Assembly: GCF_016595525.1 (NCBI RefSeq)
Contig: NZ_JAENII010000001.1
Span: forward strand, 124,001 to 188,000
DNA from: Haloferula rosea
Lineage (GTDB): Bacteria > Verrucomicrobiota > Verrucomicrobiia > Verrucomicrobiales > Akkermansiaceae
Length of the DNA: 64,000 nucleotides
Direction of reading: 5' to 3'
Both the position numbers and the translations under genes were made by a program. The notes beneath the pieces are model-generated. The model made no database searches. It had not been told where the DNA came from and saw nothing but the letters and a program-made list of their open reading frames with translations. This document shows positions 19,027 to 27,114 of this stretch, one piece after another. Each line of letters opens with the position of its first letter. Positions within the stretch are counted from its first letter, which is position 1.

Positions 19027-21267
19027 TCACTGGCCCATCTGCCGGAGAAATTGCTGGGAGGGTTGGTGGTCGGGGGCGCGCCTGAGGGCCTCGCGGGCCG
19101 CGCTGATGGCCTGCTCGACCTGTCCGAGGCGGATCAAAATGGTCGCCTGGGCGTAGGGCGGATCCGGGTTGGTTGGGTCGGTGTTGGCGGCCTGTTGGAG
19201 GCTGGCGATGGCGTCCTGGGGTTTGCCCTGGCTGTTCTGCAGGAGTCCGAGGTTGTAGTAGGCACGGCTGAAACGGGGCTCGATGCGGACGGCTTCGAGG
19301 AGTCTCGCCTCGGCCTTCGCCGGATCACCGAGTTCAGCGTAGGCGAGGGCGGCAAGGTAGGGGATCTCGGCATTCGTCGGGGCAAGCTCGGCGGCTTCGT
19401 CGAGCCAGGTGACCGACTCGGCGGTTCTGCCCATGCTGCTGAGGAAGACCGCGAAGTCGCGACGAGGGGCGGGTGATGTCTGATCCCATGCGGCGGCTCG
19501 CTTGAACCACTTCTCGGCCTCCGAGAGCTGGCCGAGCTTCATGTGAATGCGGGCCATGCGCATGGCACCGCCGGGTTGATCCGACTGGTGGCGGGCGACT
19601 TTCTCAGTCTCGGCGATGACCGGGTGGTCATTGGGGATTCTTTCGAATGCCGCCCATGCTGCCTCGAGGCGAACGGCCCGGAGTTCATCCGTCAGCATCT
19701 TCTCCAGAAGCGGGCCGCTGTCTCCACGACGACCGATGAGCATGGCGGCAGCGGCGCGTGCGAGCGGACCACCTTCCTGCGCGGCCACGTTGGTTTGTTT
19801 GACGACGCGGCTGTCGCTCGCCCATGGCTCCATGAGGCGGAGCATGGTGGCGCGCCATGCATCGATTTCCTCGGTTTTGTTGACTTCGAGGAGCATGTCG
19901 AGCGCGCCTGTCTTGCCGTTCTGGGCGGCGTGCACGGCCCGGGTTCTCTCCCGTTCCGGGCGCTTCATCTTGTCTCCATACCACTTGTCGGTCCACTCGA
20001 TCTGCCAATCGAGCCCCTTGTCCGAGTGGCAGTCGTTGCAGGCGTTCGGCGTGCCGAGTTCCTTGGTCAGAAGGGGATCGGGGATCGGGAAACGGTGGTC
20101 GCTGCGTGGGTCGCGACCCATGTAAGGACGCTTCGGCATGTGGCAGTCGACGCAGCTCGACCCTTTGGTTCCGGCATCGTGGAAGGTGTGTTCGGCTGGA
20201 TTGATGATGCTGGCACCGTTGGCACCGCCGGCGTGGCAGGTGAGGCAAAGGGCATTGGTCTGGACGGCGATGTCGCCACCGATCGGTGCCGCGGCATGGG
20301 GGTCATGACAGTCGAGGCAGGTCACTCCCTTGTGTCCCATCTTGGACATCATGAGTGAGGAGAACTTGTAGATTTCGTCGAGTTGCTGGCCATCAGCGAA
20401 CCAGAGTCCCGGTTGGCTGGGCAGGGAGAGCGAGTAGTGATCGTAGAAGGAATCACCGATGACGAATTCCTCGTTGAACTCCTCGCGGCGAGCGTGGCAG
20501 GTGGCGCAGGAATGCATCCACTGTTCGCGGGTGTATTTCTTGGCGGGGTCGATGATGCACTCGTCCTTGCCGTGGTTCGGCCTTGAGGGGCCGTGACACT
20601 GGGCGCAGCCGACTCCTTGTTCGATCCACTCGCCTTTGTAGGCATCGGTCTCGCTGTCGTGGTTCTTCTTGTATCCGGTGAAGTGACAGTAGGCGCACTG
20701 CGAGTTCCAGTTCATCCCGCGTTGCGTCCAGTGGCCCCATTCATTGGGACGGCGGTCCTGATCGCCGTAGATGCTGAACCATTCCTTCTTGGCCGGATCC
20801 CAAGCGAGATCGGGCACCTGATAGCGGCCATTTCCGGTATCGAGGAGGTACTGGACGAGCGGTGTCAGACCGATGGCCATCGGGGGTGTGCCGGCGATGG
20901 GTTTGGCATCCGGGTCGAGCGTGTCTTCCCATTCGATGCGCGGGTTGTCCTTGCCGCCACTGAAGGTCCATTTGGCATGACCCACTTCGAGAGAGAGCTC
21001 GGCGAAGGGTTCAAGGTCGAGTTCGCCGCCGGTGTCCCTGTGGGCCAGGGCGTGGTGAGAGTTCTCCCACTCCTTCAACGAATCTTGGTGGCAGGCGATG
21101 CACTCGGATGACTTGGCCAGCACCCCGGAGTGAACGGGGGTTGATGGCGGAGTGACGCTTGTCGGGGTGTCCGCTTCCTCGACGCTCGATGCGGTTTCCT
21201 GGGGCTTCTCGCATGCGGCGAAAAAGAGGGCTGGGACAATTAAGGAGAAAAGGAAGCGGGCTCGCAT
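19027..21267 (-). CDS. Octaheme c-type cytochrome lipoprotein with C-terminal TPR repeats
   Basis: The signal peptide ends in the lipobox FAAC (Cys19), so the protein is probably membrane-anchored on the periplasmic side. Eight CxxCH haem sites follow: CIACH, CAYCH, CAQCH, CATCH, CLDCH, CLTCH, CVDCH and CNDCH, arranged like the cytochrome c-554/NrfB-related multihaem class. The last about 250 residues (from about 490) are helical with TPR-type repeats, for example RAYYNLGLLQNSQGKPQDAI. It likely passes electrons between periplasmic donors and acceptors and uses the TPR part for protein contacts. The substrate cannot be told. ATG at 21267 follows a GTG at 21270. It has no obvious oxidoreductase partner in the neighbourhood. 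Confidence 0.9.
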   Translation of the reverse strand: MRARFLFSLIVPALFFAACEKPQETASSVEEADTPTSVTPPSTPVHSGVLAKSSECIACHQDSLKEWENSHHALAHRDTGGELDLEPFAELSLEVGHAKWTFSGGKDNPRIEWEDTLDPDAKPIAGTPPMAIGLTPLVQYLLDTGNGRYQVPDLAWDPAKKEWFSIYGDQDRRPNEWGHWTQRGMNWNSQCAYCHFTGYKKNHDSETDAYKGEWIEQGVGCAQCHGPSRPNHGKDECIIDPAKKYTREQWMHSCATCHARREEFNEEFVIGDSFYDHYSLSLPSQPGLWFADGQQLDEIYKFSSLMMSKMGHKGVTCLDCHDPHAAAPIGGDIAVQTNALCLTCHAGGANGASIINPAEHTFHDAGTKGSSCVDCHMPKRPYMGRDPRSDHRFPIPDPLLTKELGTPNACNDCHSDKGLDWQIEWTDKWYGDKMKRPERERTRAVHAAQNGKTGALDMLLEVNKTEEIDAWRATMLRLMEPWASDSRVVKQTNVAAQEGGPLARAAAAMLIGRRGDSGPLLEKMLTDELRAVRLEAAWAAFERIPNDHPVIAETEKVARHQSDQPGGAMRMARIHMKLGQLSEAEKWFKRAAAWDQTSPAPRRDFAVFLSSMGRTAESVTWLDEAAELAPTNAEIPYLAALAYAELGDPAKAEARLLEAVRIEPRFSRAYYNLGLLQNSQGKPQDAIASLQQAANTDPTNPDPPYAQATILIRLGQVEQAISAAREALRRAPDHQPSQQFLRQMGQ

Positions 21268-21408
21268 CACGGATGAGATATGACACCCCCGGGGAATCGG
21301 CCAGCGAATCCCATCACGAAATGCAGGGGCTTCTCCGGGGAAGTCGGGTGATGGCTGAAGCGATCCGGCGGCATTCGGGCCTTCGGGCCTTTCGCTTGCT
21401 TCGGGGAG

Positions 21409-21879
21409 TCAGCCTTTCGGAATGGGCTCACCCTCTCCCTTGGCACTCCAGATGCGGTAGCGGACTTCGACGCCATCCGGGGCGTAGACAACTACCGGCA
21501 GCTTGCTGTTGTAGCGAACCAGATAGGGTTCACCACCGACCCGGACGAATTTCTTCACCTTCGGAGTTCCCGGTGCAGGGAGCATCAGGGTGCCGGCCAT
21601 GGGGCCGAGTTTTGGAAGCTTGTGATACGTATAACCCCATCCCTCAACGACATGGGAGTCAATGACTCCGCCGAAAAAGTGGCGATTGGCTCCGTCCGTC
21701 TCGACGGTTTTGCCGAGAATGAGTTCCACCCGGTAGTCCTCTTCCTGCTCCTTGGGTTCCAACTCCAGGGCGTGGCGGACCATGCCCTCCTCCGCTTCCG
21801 GGTAAGGTTTCATGTCCACCTCGGCAAAGGTCAGTGTGGTCAGGCTCAAGCAGCAAAGGGCAAGTTGGCGGAGGCTCAT
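21409..21879 (-). CDS. eco: Ecotin-family periplasmic serine protease inhibitor
   Basis: Ecotin is a homodimeric periplasmic inhibitor of trypsin-like proteases. The protein has a signal peptide (MSLRQLALCCLSLTTLTFA) and the family hallmarks PYPEAEEGMVRH, EGWGYTYHKLPKLG and LVRYNSKLPVVVYAPDGVEV. The reactive loop aligns as GTLML, placing Leu98-Met99 where E. coli ecotin has Met84-Met85. The two Cys that form the stabilising disulfide of E. coli ecotin are absent (Gly63 and the LPAPG stretch). The ATG at 21879 follows the stop of the L,D-transpeptidase gene by 4 bases; a longer frame starting at 21942 would overlap that gene and lack a signal peptide. The pair is therefore probably cotranscribed. 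Confidence 0.88.
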   Translation of the reverse strand: MSLRQLALCCLSLTTLTFAEVDMKPYPEAEEGMVRHALELEPKEQEEDYRVELILGKTVETDGANRHFFGGVIDSHVVEGWGYTYHKLPKLGPMAGTLMLPAPGTPKVKKFVRVGGEPYLVRYNSKLPVVVYAPDGVEVRYRIWSAKGEGEPIPKG

Positions 21880-21883
21880 GGGT

Positions 21884-22534
21884 TCAAGGAATGGTCGGGT
21901 TTGAAAGGGTATAGGTGGTCGTCGTGGATGACGATGGGTCATCCACGGGGATGGCCGGCAGGGCGGGCTTCTCCTTCACGATTTTGACTGGAGTGCCGAC
22001 GTTCACGACGCTGAAGAGAACGGGGGCGAAAGGCTTCGGCAGGCGAATGCAGCCGTGCGATGCCGGGGTGCCGGGGTTGGGGATCAAGCCGGCGTGCATG
22101 CCGATGCCCCAGTCGGTCAGGCGCATCCAGTAGGGCATGGGAGCCGGGACGTAGTTGCAGCCTGCGGGGACGGGGGTGCTCGGTTGGGCATCGCCATTGA
22201 CCACATTGCCAAACTCATCCTCGATCCAGCCGTAGGCGTTGGAATACTTGTCGATGACCTTTTCGGTGATCCGGAAGGTTCCTTGGGGGGTGCTGTGCCC
22301 CGGTGTGCCTGTGGCGACGTAAGACCAGCCGATCGGACGGCCACCACGGGTGTAGGATGCCCGCTGGGTCTCGAGGTTGATCCGGATCGCCACCTCGCCG
22401 GGACCACCGTCGTCATTCCATTCGTAGAGTTGCGGTTTTCGGACCGTGGTCGTCGTGACGGGGCCACACGAAACCAGCGTGGCAAAGGCCACGCTAGCGA
22501 CGAGAAGGGCGGTGAATCCGCGGGGAGTGGTCAT
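21884..22534 (-). CDS. L,D-transpeptidase (YkuD domain) lipoprotein
   Basis: YkuD-type enzymes cross-link peptidoglycan or attach proteins to it through a catalytic Cys. The active-site signature is present near the C-terminus: MHAGLIPNPGTPASHGCIRLP, with the His and the S-H-G-C-I-R-L block. The N-terminus from the ATG at 22534 is a lipoprotein signal (VASVAFATLVSCG). After the domain there is a short Ser/Thr-rich tail. An upstream ATG at 22603 would add 23 residues that do not look like a signal. The gene is the promoter-proximal member of a two-gene unit with the ecotin gene. It probably acts in the periplasm on wall cross-linking; its exact reaction is not predictable. Confidence 0.92.
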   Translation of the reverse strand: MTTPRGFTALLVASVAFATLVSCGPVTTTTVRKPQLYEWNDDGGPGEVAIRINLETQRASYTRGGRPIGWSYVATGTPGHSTPQGTFRITEKVIDKYSNAYGWIEDEFGNVVNGDAQPSTPVPAGCNYVPAPMPYWMRLTDWGIGMHAGLIPNPGTPASHGCIRLPKPFAPVLFSVVNVGTPVKIVKEKPALPAIPVDDPSSSTTTTYTLSNPTIP

Positions 22535-22633
22535 GAGGAGGTTGCAAACCCAACGTGGGAACTGACAAACATTCAAGCACTTCGCGTTCCATGCAACCTC
22601 CAAGCCCGGAATTTCAGGGCGCGACGGGGGGTG

Positions 22634-23344
22634 TCACTTTTCCATGCTTTTCAGGAATTCCACGATCTCCGCGGGCTCGGCGCGTTGGCGGTAGTCGGCC
22701 TTGAGGAATGCCCAGCGGATGGTGCCATCGGGAGAAATGATGTAGGTCGCAGCCAGGGGAAGCTTTTCGTCGCCGGCTTCCTTGCCGTTGAATTCGTTCA
22801 GGTTGAAGAACTGCTTGTAGAGGTCGCGGACCTTCGGTGTGAGCTTGAAGACCAGACCGTAGTCGTCGGCCACCTCGTGGTTGAGGTCGGTCAGCACCTC
22901 GAATTCCAGCTTGTTCTTCTGTTGGGTATCGAGGGACTTGTCAGGCAATTCGGGGGTGAGCGCAACCAACTGCGCCCCGGCTTTCTGAATCTCCGGCAGT
23001 TTCTCCTGCAGGGCGGCCAGTGCGATATTGCAGTAGGGGCACCACCCTCCGCGATACCAGGTGAGCACGACCGGCCCCTGCTTCAGCAGCTTGGCAAGCT
23101 CGACCTCAGTCCCCTTGGCGTTCTTGAGCGTGAAGTTCGGTGCCTTGTCGCCGACCTTCTTCGCTTGATCCAGAATACCCGAATTGGCCACGGCCTCGAT
23201 GCCCTTGGCATATTCCGCGCGCACGTCGGCCGGGGCCTTCTTCGCGGACTCTGCGGAGCGGGCTTCGAGTTGTTCCTTCAAGGTGGTCTCGGCATTCATG
23301 GCTGGAGCGAGGAGTAGCAAGGTCAGGAGTGATGCGGTCTTCAT
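22634..23344 (-). CDS. Exported peroxiredoxin-like (AhpC/TSA family) protein
   Basis: A thioredoxin-fold protein with the active-site motif YRGGWCPYC near residue 100, giving two Cys in a CxxC arrangement, typical of the peroxiredoxin-like AhpC/TSA subfamily. The N-terminus MKTASLLTLLLLAPAMNAE is a signal peptide, so it acts outside the cytoplasm. Residues 20-75 form an Ala/Lys-rich helical extension before the domain starts at KVGDKAPNFTL. It probably reduces peroxides or thiol substrates. It is the last gene of the minus-strand group that begins with pirin, and lies 78 bases after the old yellow enzyme gene. Confidence 0.88.
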   Translation of the reverse strand: MKTASLLTLLLLAPAMNAETTLKEQLEARSAESAKKAPADVRAEYAKGIEAVANSGILDQAKKVGDKAPNFTLKNAKGTEVELAKLLKQGPVVLTWYRGGWCPYCNIALAALQEKLPEIQKAGAQLVALTPELPDKSLDTQQKNKLEFEVLTDLNHEVADDYGLVFKLTPKVRDLYKQFFNLNEFNGKEAGDEKLPLAATYIISPDGTIRWAFLKADYRQRAEPAEIVEFLKSMEK

Positions 23345-23422
23345 GGATGGATGGGAGCGTATTCTGGCGCGGGCATTCCCGAAATTCCTGTCCTAGCGAA
23401 TCCGAGGGTGTTGCGCTTCCCG

Positions 23423-24502
23423 CTATGCCTTGGCGGTGTCGAGGGCTGGGTAGTCGGTGTAGCCCTCGCGGATGTCGCCCTTGCCAAGGTAGTAGAAACT
23501 CTCTGGCTTCGGCTCATTGAGCGGGGCGTTCAGGCGGAAGCGCTCCACCAGATCGGGATTGGCGATGTACTTCTGTCCGAAGGCCACGGCATCGGCCTTG
23601 CCCGAGCGGATGGCGGATTCCGCACCGGCTTGATCGAACTGTTCGTTGGCGATGAAGGGGCCACCGAAGGTTTCCTTGATCTCTGGTCCGATCGGCGGTT
23701 CCGCGTGGTGCTCGCGCGCCGAGATGAACGCAATGCCCCGCTCCCGGAGCTTCTCTGCAATCTGGAGGAACAGGCTGCGGGGATCGGAGTCTCCCATGTC
23801 ATGGGCGTCACCGCGTGGTGCGAGGTGAACTCCCACCCGTCCGGGTTCCCAGACTTCCAGAACGGCGTCGAGGGTCTCCATGAGGAAGCGGCAGCGGTTT
23901 TCGATGGATCCCCCGTATTCATCGTCCCGCTTGTTGGTGGAGTCCTGCAGGAACTGGTCGATCAGGTACCCGTTGGCAGCGTGGAGCTGGACTCCGTCGA
24001 AGCCTGCGGCCTTGGCATTCTCCGCGCCCTTGCGGAAGTCGGCGATGGCCTCGCGGATCTCCTCTTGGGTCAGGGCGTGGGGCGTAGGGAACGGGACTTC
24101 CGGACGGATCAGGCTGACGTGGCCTCCGGCCGCGATGGCGCTGGGTGCCACCGGGAGTTGACCGTCGAGGTAGGTGGGGTGGGAAATGCGGCCGACGTGC
24201 CAGAGTTGGAGCATCATCAGTCCGCCCTCGGCGTGCACGGCATCGGTGACCTGCTTCCAGCCGTCGACCTGCTCGTCCGACCAGATGCCGGGGGTGTTCG
24301 GGTATCCGACACCACGTGGCGTCACGGATGTCGCCTCGCTCAGGATGAGTCCGGCGTTGCTACGTTGGGCGTAGTATTCGGCCATGAGTGGCGTGGGGAC
24401 CCTGCCCTTGACGGCGCGGCAGCGGGTCAGCGGTGCCATGATGATTCGGTTCCTGAGATCAAGGGATCCGATCCGGGTGGGTTCGAGAAGTGGGGATGAC
24501 AT
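23423..24502 (-). CDS. Alkene reductase of the old yellow enzyme family (NemA-like)
   Basis: An FMN-dependent TIM-barrel enzyme that reduces activated double bonds, nitroesters or maleimides with NAD(P)H. Signatures include NRIIMAPLTRCRA at the N-terminus, LWHVGRISHP, the HAANGYLIDQFLQDSTNKR substrate/FMN region and DEYGGSIENRCRF. The length of 359 residues fits NemA/OYE. It has no signal peptide. It lies in a group with pirin, YceI and a peroxiredoxin-like gene, all opposite to a LysR regulator; in proteobacteria nemA is induced by electrophiles, which fits a stress-response role here (inference). Confidence 0.93.
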   Translation of the reverse strand: MSSPLLEPTRIGSLDLRNRIIMAPLTRCRAVKGRVPTPLMAEYYAQRSNAGLILSEATSVTPRGVGYPNTPGIWSDEQVDGWKQVTDAVHAEGGLMMLQLWHVGRISHPTYLDGQLPVAPSAIAAGGHVSLIRPEVPFPTPHALTQEEIREAIADFRKGAENAKAAGFDGVQLHAANGYLIDQFLQDSTNKRDDEYGGSIENRCRFLMETLDAVLEVWEPGRVGVHLAPRGDAHDMGDSDPRSLFLQIAEKLRERGIAFISAREHHAEPPIGPEIKETFGGPFIANEQFDQAGAESAIRSGKADAVAFGQKYIANPDLVERFRLNAPLNEPKPESFYYLGKGDIREGYTDYPALDTAKA

Positions 24503-24579
24503 GATGGAGTGGGATAGAGGGCGTGAGAATGCCGGGTCCGGAGCGACCGGACCCGGCGGTGGAGGGTTCGGCCTGGGCC

Positions 24580-25230
24580 TCAGTGACTGTGCTCGCCGCT
24601 GTGTGGCGTGATGACCAGGTCGAGTTTCAGAACCACCTCGTCGCGGATGAGGTCATCCTTCTTGCCGGCGTATTCGATGCCCCAGTCCTTGCGATTGATG
24701 TCGAACTCCGCCTGGACCTTGATGTCCTCGCCATCCTTCGCGGCCGTGGCGGGGAAGGTGATGTTCTTTTCCACACCCCTCAGGTCGAGGTCGCCGGAGA
24801 TCTGGTATTTGCCTTCAGATTCCTTTTTCACGCGGGTCAGGTAGAAGGTGGCTTTCGGGTGGTTGGCAACGTCGAAGAAATCCGCGGCCTTGAGGTGCTC
24901 GGTAAGTTTGTCGTTGTCCGACCAGGTGGAGTTCATGTCGATGTGGATGGTGCCGCCGGTCACTTCGTCCGAATCGCTGATGTGGAGGTGGCCATCGATT
25001 TCCTTGAAGCCACCTTCGTGGCTCCCGGTGACTTTCGAACCGACGAAGCTGACCATTGACGCCTCGGTCAAGGAGTAGAGAGGATCCTCCTCCTCACCGT
25101 GCGAGTGTGCGGGGTTGTTGTCGGCTTGGGCTTCGGTCACTGTGGCCGTCGCGGTCTTGTCGGCGGGGTTCTCGCAGGAGACGAGGGCTGCGGCGATCAG
25201 CCCGGAGGCGATGTAGGAATGTGGTTTCAT
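24580..25230 (-). CDS. YceI family lipoprotein
   Basis: From the ATG at 25230 the protein starts with MKPHSYIASGLIAAALVSCE, a lipoprotein signal with Cys19, then a His/Glu-rich acidic stretch (NNPAHSHGEEEDP), then a YceI domain (about 50-215): VSFVGSKVTGSHEGGFKEID, the GDLDLRGVEKNITFPA strand pair and FDINRKDWGIEYAGK. YceI domains form lipocalin-like barrels that bind polyisoprenoids or quinone-like lipids. The C-terminus ends PHSGEHSH, another His cluster that could bind metal. The frame is open further upstream, but that part has no signal and lies against the pirin gene. Second YceI domain in this window. Confidence 0.9.
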   Translation of the reverse strand: MKPHSYIASGLIAAALVSCENPADKTATATVTEAQADNNPAHSHGEEEDPLYSLTEASMVSFVGSKVTGSHEGGFKEIDGHLHISDSDEVTGGTIHIDMNSTWSDNDKLTEHLKAADFFDVANHPKATFYLTRVKKESEGKYQISGDLDLRGVEKNITFPATAAKDGEDIKVQAEFDINRKDWGIEYAGKKDDLIRDEVVLKLDLVITPHSGEHSH

Positions 25231-25282
25231 GGTGTTGTCGTTGATTGGGTTGGTGTTCGTTAGAGTTGAATCGAATGCGGAT

Positions 25283-25999
25283 TCAGGCGAGGTCAAAGAG
25301 AAGTGCCTCCAATCCGTCTGCGGAGGCCGTGAATTCCAAGGTCCCCGGGGATTCGGTGGACAGGGCGTCGCCAGGTTCCAGTCGCTCGCCGTTGATCTCG
25401 ACACCGCCACGGATCACCTGCAGCCATGCGCCCCGGCCGGTGGCAAGCGTGTGGGTGGTGGATTCTCCGGCACCGAGTTGCAGTTTCCACACAGCCGCGT
25501 CCTGGGCGATGGCAGCTGAGTTGTCCCGGCCGTCCCCGGAAATGAGAAGTGTCTTCGGGGCGTTCGATTCGTCTCCGCTGGGCTTCCATTCGGTGTAGCG
25601 GGGTGTCAGCCCCCGTTGTTTGGGGGTGATCCAGATCTGCAGCATGTGCGTCCCAGCCTTCGGGGAAGGGTTGAACTCGGAGTGGGTCACGCCTGAACCC
25701 GCCGACATCACCTGAATCTCCCCGCGGGTGATGGTGCGCTCGTTTCCCATGCTGTCCCGATGGGCGAGTTCGCCTTCGACGAGGTAGGAGAAAATCTCCA
25801 TGTCGCGATGGGGATGGGTGGGAAAACCGCCCAGGGGGGCGATCCGGTCCTCGTTGATCACTCGCAGCGAGCGGAAGCCCATGTGTTCGGGGTCATAGTA
25901 GTTGGCGAAGGAGAAGCTGTGGTAGCTGTCGAGCCACCCGTGTTCGGCGTGGCCTCGTTCGTTCGATCGGCGAATGGTCAGGTCGGTCGTTGTTTGCAT
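25283..25999 (-). CDS. Pirin family protein (YhhW-like quercetinase)
   Basis: A bicupin protein of 238 residues. The N-terminal cupin has the metal ligands in GGFPTHPHRDMEIFSYLVEG (two His) and GSGVTHSEFN (His and Glu), as in E. coli YhhW, for which quercetin 2,3-dioxygenase activity is known. The C-terminal cupin begins near LLISGDGRDN and keeps a GAWLQVIRGGVEINGE turn. It is cytoplasmic. First gene of a four-gene minus-strand group, whose ATG at 25999 faces the LysR gene across 145 bases. Confidence 0.92.
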   Translation of the reverse strand: MQTTTDLTIRRSNERGHAEHGWLDSYHSFSFANYYDPEHMGFRSLRVINEDRIAPLGGFPTHPHRDMEIFSYLVEGELAHRDSMGNERTITRGEIQVMSAGSGVTHSEFNPSPKAGTHMLQIWITPKQRGLTPRYTEWKPSGDESNAPKTLLISGDGRDNSAAIAQDAAVWKLQLGAGESTTHTLATGRGAWLQVIRGGVEINGERLEPGDALSTESPGTLEFTASADGLEALLFDLA

Positions 26000-26034
26000 G
26001 CTTCGATCATGGCAGCGGATCTTGATTCACGCGA

Positions 26035-26049
26035 ATGCCCGCTGGGCAT
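26035..26049. promoter_or_regulatory. ATGCCC-GCT-GGGCAT palindrome, candidate LysR box
   Basis: A perfect 6-base inverted repeat with a 3-base spacer lies in the 145-base gap between pirin and the divergent lysR. T at 26036 and A at 26048 give the T-N11-A spacing of LysR-type binding sites. It is 36 bases before the pirin start and 96 before the lysR start, a position suiting control of both. Confidence 0.5.
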
Positions 26050-26144
26050 GCTCAGCTTGCAGAATCGGCATGCGGCAAGGATCTCTGGTATGGCTGGCTC
26101 ATCGCGTGATTGTGGTGGCGGAGGTAGGATGGCAGATTGGGTGC

Positions 26145-27032
26145 ATGGAGCTTCGACGGGTCAGGGCATTTCTCGCGGTGGCGGACGAAGGTTCGATCAC
26201 CGCGGCTTCCAAAAGGCTGCATCTCACCCAGTCGGCCTTGAGCCGGCAGATCAAGGGTCTCGAGGACGAACTCGGAGTGCCGCTGCTGGAGAGGGGGGCG
26301 CACTCGATTTCACTGACCGCGGCGGGCGAGATCCTGGTCAGGGATGGGGGGCGCTGGGCCGAGCAAGCGGAGATGATCGCCGAACGGGTGAGAGCCGCTG
26401 CGCTCGGGGAAATCATCAAGATTGCCTATGCTCCTTCTCTGGCAGGTAGCTTGCTTGGGCCGGCATTGGAGCGTTTCTCCCAATTTCATGCCGCGGTGAG
26501 GGTGCAGCTCTCGGATTGCTCGACGGCGGAGATGAAGGCAGGTCTTCGGGCCGGGGAGTTCGACCTGATCCTGACGGTTCCCGAAGAGGGTGATGGTGCG
26601 GGGATTCGTTGGGTCCCGGTGGAGCGGCGCCCTTGGAGGGTGGTGGTCGGTGCTTCTCATCCACGGGCGGCGGCGGAGCGAGTGGGGGTGGCGGATTTGG
26701 CCGGCGAGCGATTCCTGATGTTTCGGCGCGACGAGTATCCGGACTATTGGAAACGGGTTTCGGCCTACTGCCGGGACCATGGCCTGTCCCCGAAGGTCGT
26801 GGGAGAGTTCGATGGGTATTCGAGCCTCGCCACGGCTGTGGAAAGTGGCATGGGTGTGGCATTCGTGGCGGCTGGAAGTCCCGTGGGGAACGGGGCGAGA
26901 GTCTGTCTGCTGGAGATTGATCCTGAGCCCGAACCAATCTGTGTGGCAGCGGGCTTGGCGGATGGGGTGGAGCCCCGCCGTGTGCTTCAGGTGCTCATCG
27001 AGGAACTGAAAAGGTCCGCCGAAGGGGCGTGA
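26145..27032 (+). CDS. LysR family transcriptional regulator
   Basis: A 295-residue regulator. The N-terminal winged helix-turn-helix is classic: MELRRVRAFLAVADEGSI, then AASKRLHLTQSALSRQIKGL and LGVPLLERGAHSISLTAAGE. The effector-binding domain (about 90-290) shows the usual periplasmic-binding-like pattern (IKIAYAPSLAGSLLGPAL). ATG at 26145 fits the family start; the frame is open upstream but that extension runs into the divergent promoter region. LysR regulators commonly control the divergent neighbour, so pirin, yceI, old yellow enzyme and the peroxiredoxin-like gene are the likely targets (inference). Confidence 0.93.
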   Translation: MELRRVRAFLAVADEGSITAASKRLHLTQSALSRQIKGLEDELGVPLLERGAHSISLTAAGEILVRDGGRWAEQAEMIAERVRAAALGEIIKIAYAPSLAGSLLGPALERFSQFHAAVRVQLSDCSTAEMKAGLRAGEFDLILTVPEEGDGAGIRWVPVERRPWRVVVGASHPRAAAERVGVADLAGERFLMFRRDEYPDYWKRVSAYCRDHGLSPKVVGEFDGYSSLATAVESGMGVAFVAAGSPVGNGARVCLLEIDPEPEPICVAAGLADGVEPRRVLQVLIEELKRSAEGA

Positions 27033-27077
27033 TGGTCCGCTAATTGCTTCACATTAGGGGAGTTCCAGCCAAATTCC

Positions 27078-27107
27078 TTGGCGACTTTTCCAAAATCCGT
27101 GTATTTA
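27078..27107 (+). promoter_or_regulatory. Possible sigma-70 promoter of the first Verru_Chthon A gene
   Basis: TTGGCG (27078-27083) and TATTTA (27102-27107) are separated by 18 bases. Transcription would begin at about 27114, right at the GTG start at 27115, which would make the mRNA nearly leaderless unless a later start is used. Confidence 0.3.
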
Positions 27108-27114
27108 CAAGGTC

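Noticed and set aside
21371-21390. GGCC-TTCG-GGCC hairpin downstream of the ecotin gene
   Set aside because: A small stem without a U-run on the relevant strand; too weak to call a terminator.
22055-23317. 420-codon plus-strand frame
   Set aside because: It runs antisense across two genes with clear function (L,D-transpeptidase, peroxiredoxin-like).
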